From assembly GCA_020283715.1 (NCBI GenBank), contig JAIQCW010000128.1, positions 1 through 20,444 of the forward strand: DNA of 20,444 nt, given 5' to 3'. This DNA is from Cytauxzoon felis (Eukaryota > Apicomplexa > Aconoidasida > Piroplasmida > Theileriidae). Both the position numbers and the translations under genes were made by a program. This document shows, piece by piece, positions 9,081 to 18,450 of this stretch (positions are counted from its first letter, which is position 1; every line of letters starts with the position of its first letter). Under the pieces are notes generated by a model. It ran no database searches. It had not been told where the DNA came from and saw only the letters and a program-made list of their open reading frames with translations.

Positions 9081-9613
9081 TTAATTCTCATTATTTTTTA
9101 TATTCTTCTTCTCCTATAATTTACATGAGATGTTTTTTTAAAAAAATATAACCCTCTATTATAATACTTACCAGATATGCTAATTTTGCTGCATCTAAAT
9201 GATCTCTTAATTGGATATATAAATTATCTTTACTATTACCAGATATTTTTGAATCACGATCTATTCTTTCTGTTATCATTTCAATTTTCTTATTTAATAA
9301 TTCTAATTTCTCATCATCTATAAATATAATTATGAATTAGTCGTACTAAAAAAAATTTTTTTTTACCTGTCATTTTACTATAAGTTATCTTTGCTCTATC
9401 AGAATAATTAAATGTCTCTTGAATATCTTCATATCTAGATGCATCTTCAGGTAATAATGAAAATGATTCTTTTAATAATTCTCTAAAATATAAATCACCA
9501 CCTTTTATCTTATGCTTTATACTCTTTGCATCTTCTATAGGATTACCAAGCTCTTTAGATAACATTGGTACATTAATTAATCTGAAGTTATTTATAAATA
9601 TAAGAAACTCCAT
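9081..9613 (-). CDS. Small hypothetical protein (three exons)
   Basis: Exons are 9613-9367, 9317-9172 and 9113-9081, with introns of 49 and 58 bp; phases close and give 141 aa. The start chosen is the ATG at 9613 (MEFLIFINNF). The frame stays open upstream to 9757 through an acidic run and a repeat fragment, but contains no ATG. The protein is hydrophilic and mostly helical, with charged segments (EKLELLNKKIEMITERID) and an aromatic stretch near ELLKESFSLLPEDASRY. I do not recognise a family. An alternative is that these exons are the 3' part of the neighbouring gene (9765-10986). Splicing a GTAAGT donor at 9768 to an AG at 9655-9654 keeps the frame, would remove the repeat fragment, and would give a 385-aa protein. 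Confidence 0.5.
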
Positions 9614-9655
9614 ATCCTCCACATCCACCTCCTCTTCCAATTCTTCTTCTTCTCT

Positions 9656-9724
9656 TTTGCCCCCTTCAGCCTCCCCGAGATCGGCTTCAGGTTCCACTTG
9701 AGGTCCATTAACTACATTCGAGGT
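9656..9724 (-). repeat. Dispersed element copy 5 (fragment)
   Basis: Minus strand: GGACCTCAAGTGGAACC followed by the GCCGATCTCGGGGAGGCTGA block, matching the right-hand part of copies 3 and 10. Only this terminal part remains. It sits between the mS26-like gene and the small hypothetical gene, or inside an intron if they are one gene. Confidence 0.75.
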
Positions 9725-9764
9725 CTCTTCTTCTAGTTCTTCTTCTTCCTCCTCCTCTTAAAAC

Positions 9765-10986
9765 TTACTCGTTCTTTTTAATTTCATCTTCTTTATAATT
9801 GAAACCAGTTTGTAATTTATTAAGCCAATAAATGTTACCAATTTTCTTACTAGATAGTCGACCGAGTTCTAAAGCTTGAGTAACTATAAAATTATAATAT
9901 AAATATAATTATAAAACATTTACCTTTCTTTTCTATACGTAAAGTGTCACGTAATATCTATAAATGTAAACATTAATAAATAAAATAAATTTACCGCCTT
10001 CCTTTTATTCTCCTCATGAATCGATCTTCTAATCTCCTCCTTACGATTATAAGATTCTATTAAATAAAAATGAAATCAAATTAATGAAACGCTGTACATC
10101 GAAGGTTAACCACCTGAGGTCCAATCCTACTCTTCTTCCACTTCCACCCGAGGTCGTCTTGCAGACAGCTCTTCTATTTATCTCCCCTCGGATTCCCGTA
10201 GATCATCCTCGGTATAAAGTATACCCGGAAGAACGTAGATGTTAACCCCTAAGAACAAGAATTCTACCCGGAGGAACAGAAAAACTTCAACCCGGAAGAA
10301 CAGACCTCAGGTGGAATACCCGCAGCTGATCTCAGGGAAGCGAAGGGGGAAGTAAATAGAGAAGCTGTCTGCAAGACGACCTCGGGTGGAAGTGGAAGAA
10401 GAGTAGGATTGGACCTCAAGTGGAGTGTTCATTAGAGTAGTTGTGATTAATTTTTGTGTATTAAGTGTACCTTTTCGTTGTCTAATAAATTGTTTATATT
10501 GTTTTTTTCTTTCTTCTTCTGTGACTTCAGCTAATTTTTGTAGATATTGTGCTCTATAAATCTTTCTTAAATCTCTCATTTGTCTTTCCCACATATAAAG
10601 TTCTGCTAGATAAGGTGTTAGACCTTCTCTTAATTTGGCATGAAGTTGTTGTTGTTTTGCGGCATCACTTAATAAAAAATCTAGACGTCTTTGTAATACT
10701 TCTGGTGATACTTTAGGTACACCTTCTATTGGTTTAATAAATGATTGTATAATTGGTTTTGCGATTGGTATTCTCCTACACATTTTATTATATATATGAA
10801 ATTTCTATACCTTGGCAATGGAACATCTGAAAATAATCTTGCTTTTTCACGTAATCTTACAAATCTTCTTACTGGATTCTCAAATGGTCCAGTCTTGCGA
10901 TGTGGTTTCTCACGCATCTCTGCTCTCTTGAAGAAACCTGGTGGTTTCAAAAATCTTGCTGCATATAATACACGTTTATCTACCAT
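9765..10986 (-). CDS. Basic protein, possibly mitochondrial ribosomal protein mS26-like (five exons)
   Basis: Exons are 10986-10811, 10775-10471, 10056-9995, 9957-9924 and 9883-9765, with introns of 35, 414, 37 and 40 bp. Phases close exactly and give 231 aa ending at TAA 9767-9765. The joins restore continuous helical sequence (FIRQRK joined to ESYNRKEEIRRS). The N-terminus is arginine-rich, like a mitochondrial targeting segment. The middle (MRDLRKIYRAQYLQKLAE) and the end (ALELGRLSSKKIGNIYWL) loosely recall the mS26 family (a coiled charged rod, then a short motif with Asn and Trp), a resemblance judged by eye only. The 414-bp intron holds element copy 6; without splicing, exon 2 would read into the repeat and stop at 10307. 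The stop overlaps a consensus-like GTAAGT, so the gene might instead continue into the downstream exons. Confidence 0.65.
10110..10423. repeat. Dispersed element copy 6 with ~78-bp terminal inverted repeats, in an intron
   Basis: The left arm 10110-10187 starts CCACCTGAGGTCCAATCC; the right arm, about 10345-10423, ends GGATTGGACCTCAAGTGG. I aligned the two arms by eye; they match over about 78 bp with only a few differences, the outer 40 bp with one. The interior has ACCCGGAAGAAC, ACCCGGAGGAAC and AACCCGGAAGAAC units. The whole element lies inside intron 2 of the mS26-like gene. I see no obvious target-site duplication (flanks AAGGTTAA and AGTGTTCA). Confidence 0.9.
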
Positions 10987-11089
10987 TTACATTTAATTAA
11001 ATGTATATTAAAGTATATTTATAAGTTGAGGTGTAAATTATAAAGTGATTATTTTGCACCTCATTCTGGTGGGTAACATCTACTGTCTT

Positions 11090-12513
11090 TTATCTACGCC
11101 CTCTACCACGACGTTTATTCTTACCAAATTGAGCAGCAAATGGATTACCAGCTTGAGCAACCTGAGATACATTAGGATCACTAAAGCCGGGAATGATAAT
11201 TTGCGATGGTGTCAAGACATTGAAATTCTGCATAGGAATTTGTTGTTGAGGTATCTGAGGTATGGGTTCTTGTTGAGGTATATTGTTGGCTTGACCAAAT
11301 ACGAAATTTGTAGCAGTAGGATTACTAAAGATTGGTACGTCAGCAGCTTTTGGTGCGAATAATGGATTACCCTGTGGTATAGGGATATTAATTTTATCAC
11401 TGAAAAGCTTTAGAGTTTCAGAACTGAAAATAGATCCAGGCTCTGATGATGGAATACTAGTGGTATGAAAGAGATTTGGAACAGACAAATCCTTTTCTAT
11501 AGGCATTTCATCCTTTGTAATTGGACCTGATGTAACTTTATCTCCACCCATCAAACCAGACACATCACCTGTACCTCCATCTGTAATTTCAGACACAACT
11601 TCACTTCCACTTCCATCAGTACGTGCATTCATTTCAGATTTCGTCTCTACAACATGTTCAGATCGATTAGTAGACAAAATTGATGAGCCATCAGCAACAT
11701 GGTCACATGTATTATCAATTACTGAAGTCTCACTAACAACACTCTCCAATCGGTCTGGTATGCTTGACTGTTCAGTAACACTCGTATTTCTACTTAAATT
11801 TGCGATCATCTCTTCTCTCCTTCTAGCTTCCTCCTCCTTTAATCTCTGTAACTTCTCATTTTCACGACTTCTTGTAGTCTCAATATCAAAACAAGTCATA
11901 AATCCATTAAGAGTAGATAAATCAACAATACCATTAAATCCAGTATAAATATCCAACTTGACGCGCTTTTTTGTACTCTTTCCACCTTTTTTTGCCTTTT
12001 TAGGCATACTATTTAAACGTCTCTTCAAGCTCATTAGCTCATCATTCTCCCTCGATGATTTATAAGCGATAACGCGTAGTTTACGGGAATCTTCATAGGG
12101 ATTCTGATCCCCTTCCACAATTCCCTTGACATCTATAGCCTATAAAGTATAATATAAACATCAAATGTTATTAAATTTTGAACATCGAATATCATACCTC
12201 ACATACCTTTTGGTCTGTTTTAAGTTGTTTGTCTGTATGAAATGAGTAAATGATGAGATTTAGAGAATTCAACTTACATCTAGAAGATTCATTTCCAATA
12301 ACACCGTCATTATTAAAACTAGAGACCTTCTTACGCTTATTAAAAGTGTAAAAGGATCTATCTCTAGTTTCTACATGAGAAAATCCATACTTGTTACACA
12401 TGTAACAGTCGGCATCACAGGTCAACCTCTAAAAATGAAAAAAAATAAATATTCAATTGACTTACGGAAAAATTTAATAATTTCTTCTTAAATTCATCGT
12501 CAAATACGTTCAT
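11090..12513 (-). CDS. Nucleoporin-like protein with FG motifs (four exons)
   Basis: Exons are 12513-12466, 12428-12278, 12232-12207 and 12139-11090, with introns of 37, 45 and 67 bp; this gives 424 aa. The 45-bp intron (GTAAGT...ACAG) is in frame, so it could also be retained. The last exon opens with a reading frame lacking ATG, which is why upstream exons are needed. The N-terminus (MNVFDDEF...) is followed by a cysteine cluster (CDADCYMC) and a lysine-rich segment (KKAKKGGKSTKKR) that could be a nuclear localisation signal. Next come a charged coiled coil (ENEKLQRLKEEEARRREE), a long Ser/Thr/acidic linker, and a Pro/Gln/Asn-rich tail with NFVFGQA and NPFAAQFG, ending in KNKRRGRGRR. FG units plus a basic tail suggest a nuclear-pore or nuclear-transport role; a nuclear RNA-binding protein is an alternative. 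Confidence 0.6.
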
Positions 12514-12897
12514 TATTTATCTACTGATTTAGTTCACTGCCAAAGGCACTATATAAAGTAGGACAGACTTCCAGGGTAAATTACATTAGTCTTACAAAAA
12601 TGTACAAATTTCAAAAAGTTTTAAACATATATTTAGTTGTAGAATCATATATACTCTAATTAGTTGAGGTTTAGTAAGTTAGTCACATCTTGGTTCATGG
12701 AGATGTGTATCTCTACAACACTGTCAAAATGGCCAAAAAACAGGGATCAACTCTTGACATTGTATTGTATTCATCTAGATAATGCTATGTTAATTGTAAG
12801 ATTCCATTGAAGCCTTATAGCACCAATGAGCAGTATCGTCGATAGGGTACGAGATTAGACAGATGATCATCAGTATAGTAATATAAACTAATAGACA
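12514..12897. promoter_or_regulatory. Divergent intergenic region
   Basis: This stretch of 384 bp separates the starts of the nucleoporin-like gene (-) and the secreted-protein gene (+), so it must hold both promoters. It is less AT-extreme than other spacers here. I see no dispersed element, tRNA-like fold or clear shared motif. Confidence 0.5.
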
Positions 12898-13585
12898 ATG
12901 GCGGTATTAGTGATATTTGCCATTGTTTTAGTGCATAATATTCTAAATGTGTCGAGTATTATGCGTGATATTCATGAACATGGTGTTGAGGTACCGTATT
13001 CACTTCAACAACTTGAATCTATGTCTAAAACTCAAATAAATCCGAATCCACCTGTAAATAACACAAATACACCAACTAATCCCCCTTCTAATCCTACAGA
13101 AAATTCCACAAACACTGTCCCTGCTACTCATGAAACTAGCGCTCCGGTTCATGAAAATCATGGTTCTGCAGAGCGAAATGAAGCAAAATCAGCAGAAAAA
13201 CCACATGTAGAGGCTGAAGTAAGCTCAAATGTCGTCTTGGCTCCAACTGTTGGTAATGTATCACAGAAGAATGAAGAGTTGATGAATAGTATGGTGAGTT
13301 GAAGCCTATACTACGATTATATACCTCCAGGAAAAAGGAGTTAAGCACATCAGGAATGTTCTAATGGTATTATCAGTACTTGAACAATTACTGGATCAAG
13401 ATGACAAGACATCGAAATTTACTGTAGAAGGTGAAGATTATACATTTTCTATGACTATGGATATAATTAATAAATTAATCGCTGATGGTGAAAAGGCGCA
13501 ACGTATAATTATACATTTGGGGCCATTGATTTTAGCTAAATTAGCTACACCCAAGAATAATCCTGAAGTAAATACAGTAAAATAA
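12898..13585 (+). CDS. Secreted protein with Pro/Asn/Thr-rich linker (two exons)
   Basis: Exons are 12898-13293 and 13331-13585, with a 37-bp intron (GTGAGT...CCAG); phases are exact, giving 216 aa. The first 20 residues (MAVLVIFAIVLVHNILNVSS) form a typical signal peptide or signal anchor. Residues about 46-100 are rich in Pro, Asn, Thr and Ser (NPPVNNTNTPTNPPSNPTEN), with several N-x-T sequons, and then in Glu/Ala/Lys. The second exon encodes a compact, partly helical domain (VKHIRNVLMVLSVLEQLLD; SMTMDIINKLI). Without splicing, exon 1 would stop two codons later. The family is not recognised. The protein is probably exported or surface-associated. Its stop lies 4 bp from the stop of the convergent tubulin gene. 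Confidence 0.72.
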
Positions 13586-13589
13586 AAAA

Positions 13590-15191
13590 TTATATTATTA
13601 ATTCTGCTTGAAATTTAAATGGATATTTATTTATTATTGAATTTGGGAATCCATTTATTATAGAATTATTATTATTACCTTGTATGAAATTATCTATGGA
13701 GAATTGTTGATCATTTAAATCCTTATATAAAACACTTATATTTGTCATTGCATCAATGCAATCAATTAATTCATCTTGTGTAATTGTTTTGAAATGATGT
13801 AGAAATGCTTTTTTTTTCAATAATACTTGTACATTATTAATTATATTATCAATATATTCTGATATACCAGAATGATTTACTAAATATAAATATTCTGATG
13901 ACTCCTGTATATCATCTCTTTTAATTCTATTATAATATGGACGTAATAATGTTACTTTAGTAGCATCACGATTCCATGTTAACATTTGTTGTCTTAATTT
14001 CATCCTCTTTATATATTTTAATTGATTAACATTAGATTTTTTAGTAATTATAGATGATGTAATAGGTAACGTATGTGTATCTTTTATTAATGGTGATAAA
14101 TTATTATTATATTTTATTATATCTTGAAATAATTGATCTAAATTATTATATCTATTATAATAATTCTCTGATAACATTGATGGACATATAAAATTCATTA
14201 AAGGGAATGGTATTAAAGTTGTACATAATGAATTTATATTTATATTTCTAATATAATCACATGTCATTATATCCTTAATCTCTCTATTGAAACAACTTAT
14301 TATATTATTCATAGGATTAAAATATCCATTACTATCATTTGATCCTCCATACATTGATGATACTCCATCCATTGAAGATACTCCATCCTTCCTCATATCA
14401 AGCGAAGAATTTTCTTCCATTATCGAAGAATTTTCTCTTCTTTCTTTTATCTCCCTCTTCGAGGAAAGTAGTTCTTCCTTTTCTTTTATCTCCCTCTTCG
14501 AGGAATTTTCTTCCTTCATCGAAGAATTTTCCTCCCTCCTAACTTCATTAAATGATGATTGATGAATTAACCTCTCTTGATGTACAACTCTATTCAACAA
14601 TGCTTCATTTGAAAATGGTATAATTAAATCTGTAAACTCCGATAACTTCGATAAACATAATAATGTATTATAAGGTGATACAATTGATACATTATCATTT
14701 GTTATTATATTTGATACATTTGTTATCGATGGATAATCATCATTTAATATTTCTAATAAATAACTACCTAAACCACTACCAGTACCACCTGATATACCAA
14801 ATGTTAAATTAAAATATTGTAATGATTCACAAGCTTCTACCTCATGTCTTATAACATCACATATAACGTCATAATATTTACAACCATATTCTTTATATGC
14901 TGTACCCCAATTATTACCCGTAGATTCTGTACCTGCTATTATATTACGAGAATTTATTAAATTCTCATTATAATCTTCCAATACTTTTGTACATGGACCC
15001 AATTCTGTATCTATCAATATACATCTAGGATGCATATTATCATCTATACCCGAAGTATAATCCACATTATAAACACTAGATATATCCGTATCTATATCAC
15101 CAGTCAATATATCCAATCTATACCTTTTCCAATGATCATTTGCAATTTGAATACCACATTGACCCAAATTTATATCTAAAATTTCCTTCAT
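13590..15191 (-). CDS. Delta-tubulin-like protein
   Basis: This is a single-exon gene of 533 aa starting at ATG 15191. The tubulin N-terminal motif LGQCGIQI is at residues 9-16 and the GTP-binding signature GGTGSGLG at 135-142. The stretch NNWGTAYKEYG and the later SPYNTLLCLSKLSE resemble the delta-tubulin equivalents more than alpha, beta or gamma, and I judge delta most likely, with epsilon as the alternative. Delta-tubulin acts at centrioles and basal bodies. The C-terminal half is much diverged and asparagine-rich. A low-complexity insertion at residues about 210-284 is built from repeated EENSS, KREIKE and DGVSSM words, making the protein longer than the usual 450 residues. It is divergent from the cysteine-rich gene and convergent with the secreted-protein gene. 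Confidence 0.75.
   Translation of the reverse strand: MKEILDINLGQCGIQIANDHWKRYRLDILTGDIDTDISSVYNVDYTSGIDDNMHPRCILIDTELGPCTKVLEDYNENLINSRNIIAGTESTGNNWGTAYKEYGCKYYDVICDVIRHEVEACESLQYFNLTFGISGGTGSGLGSYLLEILNDDYPSITNVSNIITNDNVSIVSPYNTLLCLSKLSEFTDLIIPFSNEALLNRVVHQERLIHQSSFNEVRREENSSMKEENSSKREIKEKEELLSSKREIKERRENSSIMEENSSLDMRKDGVSSMDGVSSMYGGSNDSNGYFNPMNNIISCFNREIKDIMTCDYIRNININSLCTTLIPFPLMNFICPSMLSENYYNRYNNLDQLFQDIIKYNNNLSPLIKDTHTLPITSSIITKKSNVNQLKYIKRMKLRQQMLTWNRDATKVTLLRPYYNRIKRDDIQESSEYLYLVNHSGISEYIDNIINNVQVLLKKKAFLHHFKTITQDELIDCIDAMTNISVLYKDLNDQQFSIDNFIQGNNNNSIINGFPNSIINKYPFKFQAELII
14345..14540 (-). repeat. Imperfect short tandem repeats in the tubulin gene
   Basis: Units such as GAAGAATTTTCTTCC and TCTTTTATCTCCCTCTTCGA recur several times, and ATTGATGATACTCCATCC appears twice. 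They encode the EENSS/KREIKE/DGVSSM low-complexity insertion. The pattern looks like replication-slippage expansion inside a surface loop. Confidence 0.75.
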
Positions 15192-15488
15192 TTATGGTAT
15201 ATATCAAATAATTAATACTCCAAAAATAGACGTTTTAGCATATATATATTTATATTTTAATGACGACTCAGTGAACTTGATTTTCCACAGTACATCTAAT
15301 AATATTACCAAAGATCTCCAAAGTGATACCAATGAGATAGCAACAGAGCCAATAGTATTAAAAGCCAAGCATTAGTTTAAATGACGTATATAGAAGTTAT
15401 TTTTTAATTTTCATGCATACCCCAAAGTGAAAATATTCAGGTGTTGTATACTCATTGAGGTACGATCACAATATTGTACAACTTATCT

Positions 15489-15560
15489 TCGTCCTGCCGT
15501 CAGCTCTTCCAATTACCTATCTCTAAAGAGTAGAGCCACTCCCAGAGATCGTGGCAGAAG
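15489..15560 (+). repeat. Dispersed element copy 7 (fragment)
   Basis: CGTCCTGCCGTCAGCTCTTCC is followed by CTCTAAAGAGTAGAGCCACT and CCCAGAGATCGTGGCAG. It retains two internal boxes of the family but lacks the terminal CCACCTGAGG module. The frame reads LSLKSRATPRDRG, as in other copies. Confidence 0.75.
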
Positions 15561-15599
15561 TATAAGCACAATAAATAGATACTTTGATACCCCAGAAGT

Positions 15600-15905
15600 G
15601 TCGGGATAATAAACACTATTTACCCTATAATATTAATGTCTATTGAAGTTTTCTCCATGACTATAATATATACTACTATATTAATACAATTGAAGGATGA
15701 TTGATGAAAGTGGGAACGTATTGATGTATTAATATAAATAATTTATATAATATATATACTATATAACTATTAACATGATGTGATACTACTATAGTAACTA
15801 TATTATACTTATAATAATACTAATTATATATACTTTTATAAATTATTAAAAAACTATGCTTCAATTATAAACATTCTTCATCATTGAATCAGATTATAAA
15901 ACTTT
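15600..15905 (+). repeat. Duplicated 5' flank (partner of 1100-1410, inverted)
   Basis: This is the second member of the inverted pair described at 1100-1410. Here it leads directly into the ATG at 15916 of the cysteine-rich gene, so it is likely the promoter and 5'UTR block that travels with this gene family. Confidence 0.7.
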
Positions 15906-15915
15906 ATTATTATCA

Positions 15916-18450
15916 ATGCTATCAGATTATATCAATAGTTGTGAGAGAATAAAGAAAGCTGTTGAAGGAGGGAGTGGTAGTAGTCAAGGAGGTAGTGGAG
16001 GTAGTCCCGGTGGAGGTGGAACTAATTCATCTCAACAATCTACTAGTTGTGGAACATCATCAGCACCTTCGAGTACATGTGTAACAACTCCTGCCTCTCA
16101 ATGTAATGCAAATGGTGGTAGAACAAGTAATTGTTCACAGACTTCTGCAGCTCAACCAGCTTCTACATCTCAGAATTGTAACTCAGGGCAACAACAACAA
16201 ACTCAAACTACAGCTAAGAGTAATAACGGATGTGGTTTTAAAAAATTTTGTGAACAAGCGACTAAAAATGCAAGTACATGTAAAGTATTCGGGGAGATTA
16301 AGGACAAGTGTAAATGTGAATGTGATAACATTTGTGTAAATTCAGATCAGATATGTACAAAATTCATCAGTGTAACTATAGAACACTGTGAGAAGGAAGC
16401 TGAGTGTTTAATTATACAATTCAATGAGGATTTATCTCCTGAATTAGTAAATACAATAGTCTTGAGATTCATAGGTCTACAATTATATCTGAGAATAATA
16501 CAGGAATTCTCTTTGTTAAGAGATTATTTTACAAATATTATAAAGAATTTAGAAAAGAATTATAATGCAATTAAATCATGTACGTGTGGAAGTGCTGGAC
16601 AGTCTACTAATAATAATTGTTCTAAGGATAGTAAATGTCTATGTTCCATATTCTATAAATTATTTAAAGCAATTAAGACACTACATAATAGATATTGTAA
16701 GATTATTAATTATATTAGAGGAGAATCTGATGAAGATTTATATAAAGTTATACCATCATTATCATTAACTAGATCTATTATCTTATTAACATCCTATTTC
16801 AATGATTATATCAGATCTGATTATATGGTTGAGGGTAGTAGTTGTGGATGTGGTTATAATGAGTATGTGAAACCATCGTTAATTGGAAGTATAGCTAGTA
16901 TTGCAGCCGAAACAGTATTATGGTTATTCAGTACTGTTACTGAATCTAAATACACAGGGTTAAAGACATGTCCCTGTCATAAATACAGCAGTAAATTAGA
17001 TGATGTGGTGACACTGCTACAAACAGGAATAGAGGACACAGATGATTGTGATGGTATACTCTCTGATGTCATCTTCATGATATCTCCCCTTGTTAAGGAT
17101 AAATGCGTCGACACTAAAACCATGGATAATAATCCATCAACGACTCACAAGGATTCAATTGATCAGCAGTTGAACACAGTTAATCAGCAGAAGAGTACTC
17201 TTAGTACTGTAATTACGGGTATTAATGGAAATTCTAAGTGTGATGGGACGGCTGGCAGTTCTGGTGTAGGGGGGTCACCTAGTTCTGGAGCTGGTTGTAC
17301 AAGTTGTGATTCTCCTTCGAGTGAAAGTCAAACTGCTACTAATTGTAATGGTGATGGAACCATTGCAACAGCATGTGGTCAATATATCAATAACGGAGGT
17401 ACCACTGGTTGTGGTGGTGATAGTAAATGTGAATGCGGATGTAAAGCTTGTACAAGTGGTAGTCCAGGAGAATGCTGTTGTTTCTGTAAGGATACTAAGC
17501 ATGAGGAGTGTGATAATAAGATCAAATCGTGTCTTGAGAGTTTGGTTGAGAAATTGAGCGATAAAGATGTTCAATGTAAAAGTAATGGTGATAATGGTGG
17601 TAATAAGGATTCTTTAATGTGTTATTTGTGCGTTTTAAATTGCAGTATTAAAAAATTACAGTCTGTTTATAATGGCACTGGTTCTAATGGATGTATTTTA
17701 GATGAGACATTGCAGAATTTGCCTAACCATATAAAAACTGTGGTTGGAAAGATATGTGGTACAGAAAATTCTGCTAAGGAATGTTGTGAGAAGTGTAATG
17801 GTAATGGTTGCTCTGAAAATGGAACTTGCTCATGCAACGGTGGTGAATGCTGCAAGGTCAACGATCGCTTCTCCAACTTTACGAAATTTCTATTAGGGAC
17901 GAATTCTTGTTCTACTTCTACTTCTAATAAATGTAAAACTATTGCGAAAACATTGACGGATTTGAATAATACGTTGAACACCTTTATTGGTGAGAATGGT
18001 ACGAGTAATGAAACTCAGTGTAACTGTAATAATGGCGGTGATAATTGTTGCACAAATAAATGTTGTTGCGGGAAACCTGATTGTTCTAAAGATAATGGTA
18101 ACGGATGTAATAGTACTCAACCAATTAAAATATTATCGTGCGTCATAAACTGCGGGTTGAAGGGTATTAAGGAGAGGTCTGAGAAAATTGAGACGCATAT
18201 AAATAAAATAGAAAAATGTTTGACATGTATATGTGAAAAGATGAAAAAACTGGAGGAATATTACTGTAACTTACATAAATGTATATCTGATTTGGGGAAG
18301 TGTGTGAAGGATGAGACGAAATGTTTAGAAGATAAGATATGCAACTTAGCGAAGGCAAAAGAGAATAATCTAAAGACATTTAAGGATGTAATTGATAAGT
18401 CTAGAGATGTACTTTCTGATATTTGTGGATATATAGGGTTTATTCTATAG
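15916..18450 (+). CDS. Cysteine-rich 844-aa protein, candidate variant antigen
   Basis: This is one uninterrupted frame of 844 aa with about 80 cysteines by my count. The N-terminus (MLSDYINSCERIKKAVEGG) is followed by a Gly/Ser linker and a Ser/Thr/Gln stretch. Next are two helical regions (residues about 120-350 and 610-840) with spaced cysteines, separated by dense CxC and CC clusters such as GDSKCECGCKAC, ECCCFC and CCTNKCCC. I see no signal peptide and no convincing transmembrane helix; the most hydrophobic stretch is SLIGSIASIAAETVLWLF. Cysteine-rich domains, Gly/Ser linkers and lack of a signal peptide recall the VESA-type variant antigens of Babesia, but no specific motif proves that. 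A tail exon or an upstream exon could have been missed. The duplicated 5' flank elsewhere suggests a multigene family. Confidence 0.7.
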   Translation: MLSDYINSCERIKKAVEGGSGSSQGGSGGSPGGGGTNSSQQSTSCGTSSAPSSTCVTTPASQCNANGGRTSNCSQTSAAQPASTSQNCNSGQQQQTQTTAKSNNGCGFKKFCEQATKNASTCKVFGEIKDKCKCECDNICVNSDQICTKFISVTIEHCEKEAECLIIQFNEDLSPELVNTIVLRFIGLQLYLRIIQEFSLLRDYFTNIIKNLEKNYNAIKSCTCGSAGQSTNNNCSKDSKCLCSIFYKLFKAIKTLHNRYCKIINYIRGESDEDLYKVIPSLSLTRSIILLTSYFNDYIRSDYMVEGSSCGCGYNEYVKPSLIGSIASIAAETVLWLFSTVTESKYTGLKTCPCHKYSSKLDDVVTLLQTGIEDTDDCDGILSDVIFMISPLVKDKCVDTKTMDNNPSTTHKDSIDQQLNTVNQQKSTLSTVITGINGNSKCDGTAGSSGVGGSPSSGAGCTSCDSPSSESQTATNCNGDGTIATACGQYINNGGTTGCGGDSKCECGCKACTSGSPGECCCFCKDTKHEECDNKIKSCLESLVEKLSDKDVQCKSNGDNGGNKDSLMCYLCVLNCSIKKLQSVYNGTGSNGCILDETLQNLPNHIKTVVGKICGTENSAKECCEKCNGNGCSENGTCSCNGGECCKVNDRFSNFTKFLLGTNSCSTSTSNKCKTIAKTLTDLNNTLNTFIGENGTSNETQCNCNNGGDNCCTNKCCCGKPDCSKDNGNGCNSTQPIKILSCVINCGLKGIKERSEKIETHINKIEKCLTCICEKMKKLEEYYCNLHKCISDLGKCVKDETKCLEDKICNLAKAKENNLKTFKDVIDKSRDVLSDICGYIGFIL

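Larger units (their letters stand above)
15192..15915. promoter_or_regulatory. Divergent spacer, 5' flank of the cysteine-rich gene
   Basis: This holds the upstream regions of the tubulin (-) and cysteine-rich (+) genes. It contains element copy 7 (15489-15560) and the segment 15600-15905, an inverted near-copy of which lies at 1100-1410. No gene is supported here; the short open frame over copy 7 is repeat-derived. Confidence 0.5.

Noticed and set aside
10307..10470. Extension of the mS26-like exon 2 frame into the repeat, giving a 214-aa product with an unrelated tail
   Set aside because: A GT donor at 10470 joined to an AG before 10056 restores phase and continuous charged-helix sequence across three further exons, so the repeat is better explained as intronic.
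14287..14562. Plus-strand frames opposite the tubulin low-complexity insertion
   Set aside because: They are the antisense of a short tandem repeat; the repetitive Phe/Ser/Pro composition is an artefact.
15192..15915. tRNA or other structured RNA gene in the spacer
   Set aside because: No cloverleaf-like arms or B-box-like GGTTCGAATCC sequence was seen here or elsewhere in the window.
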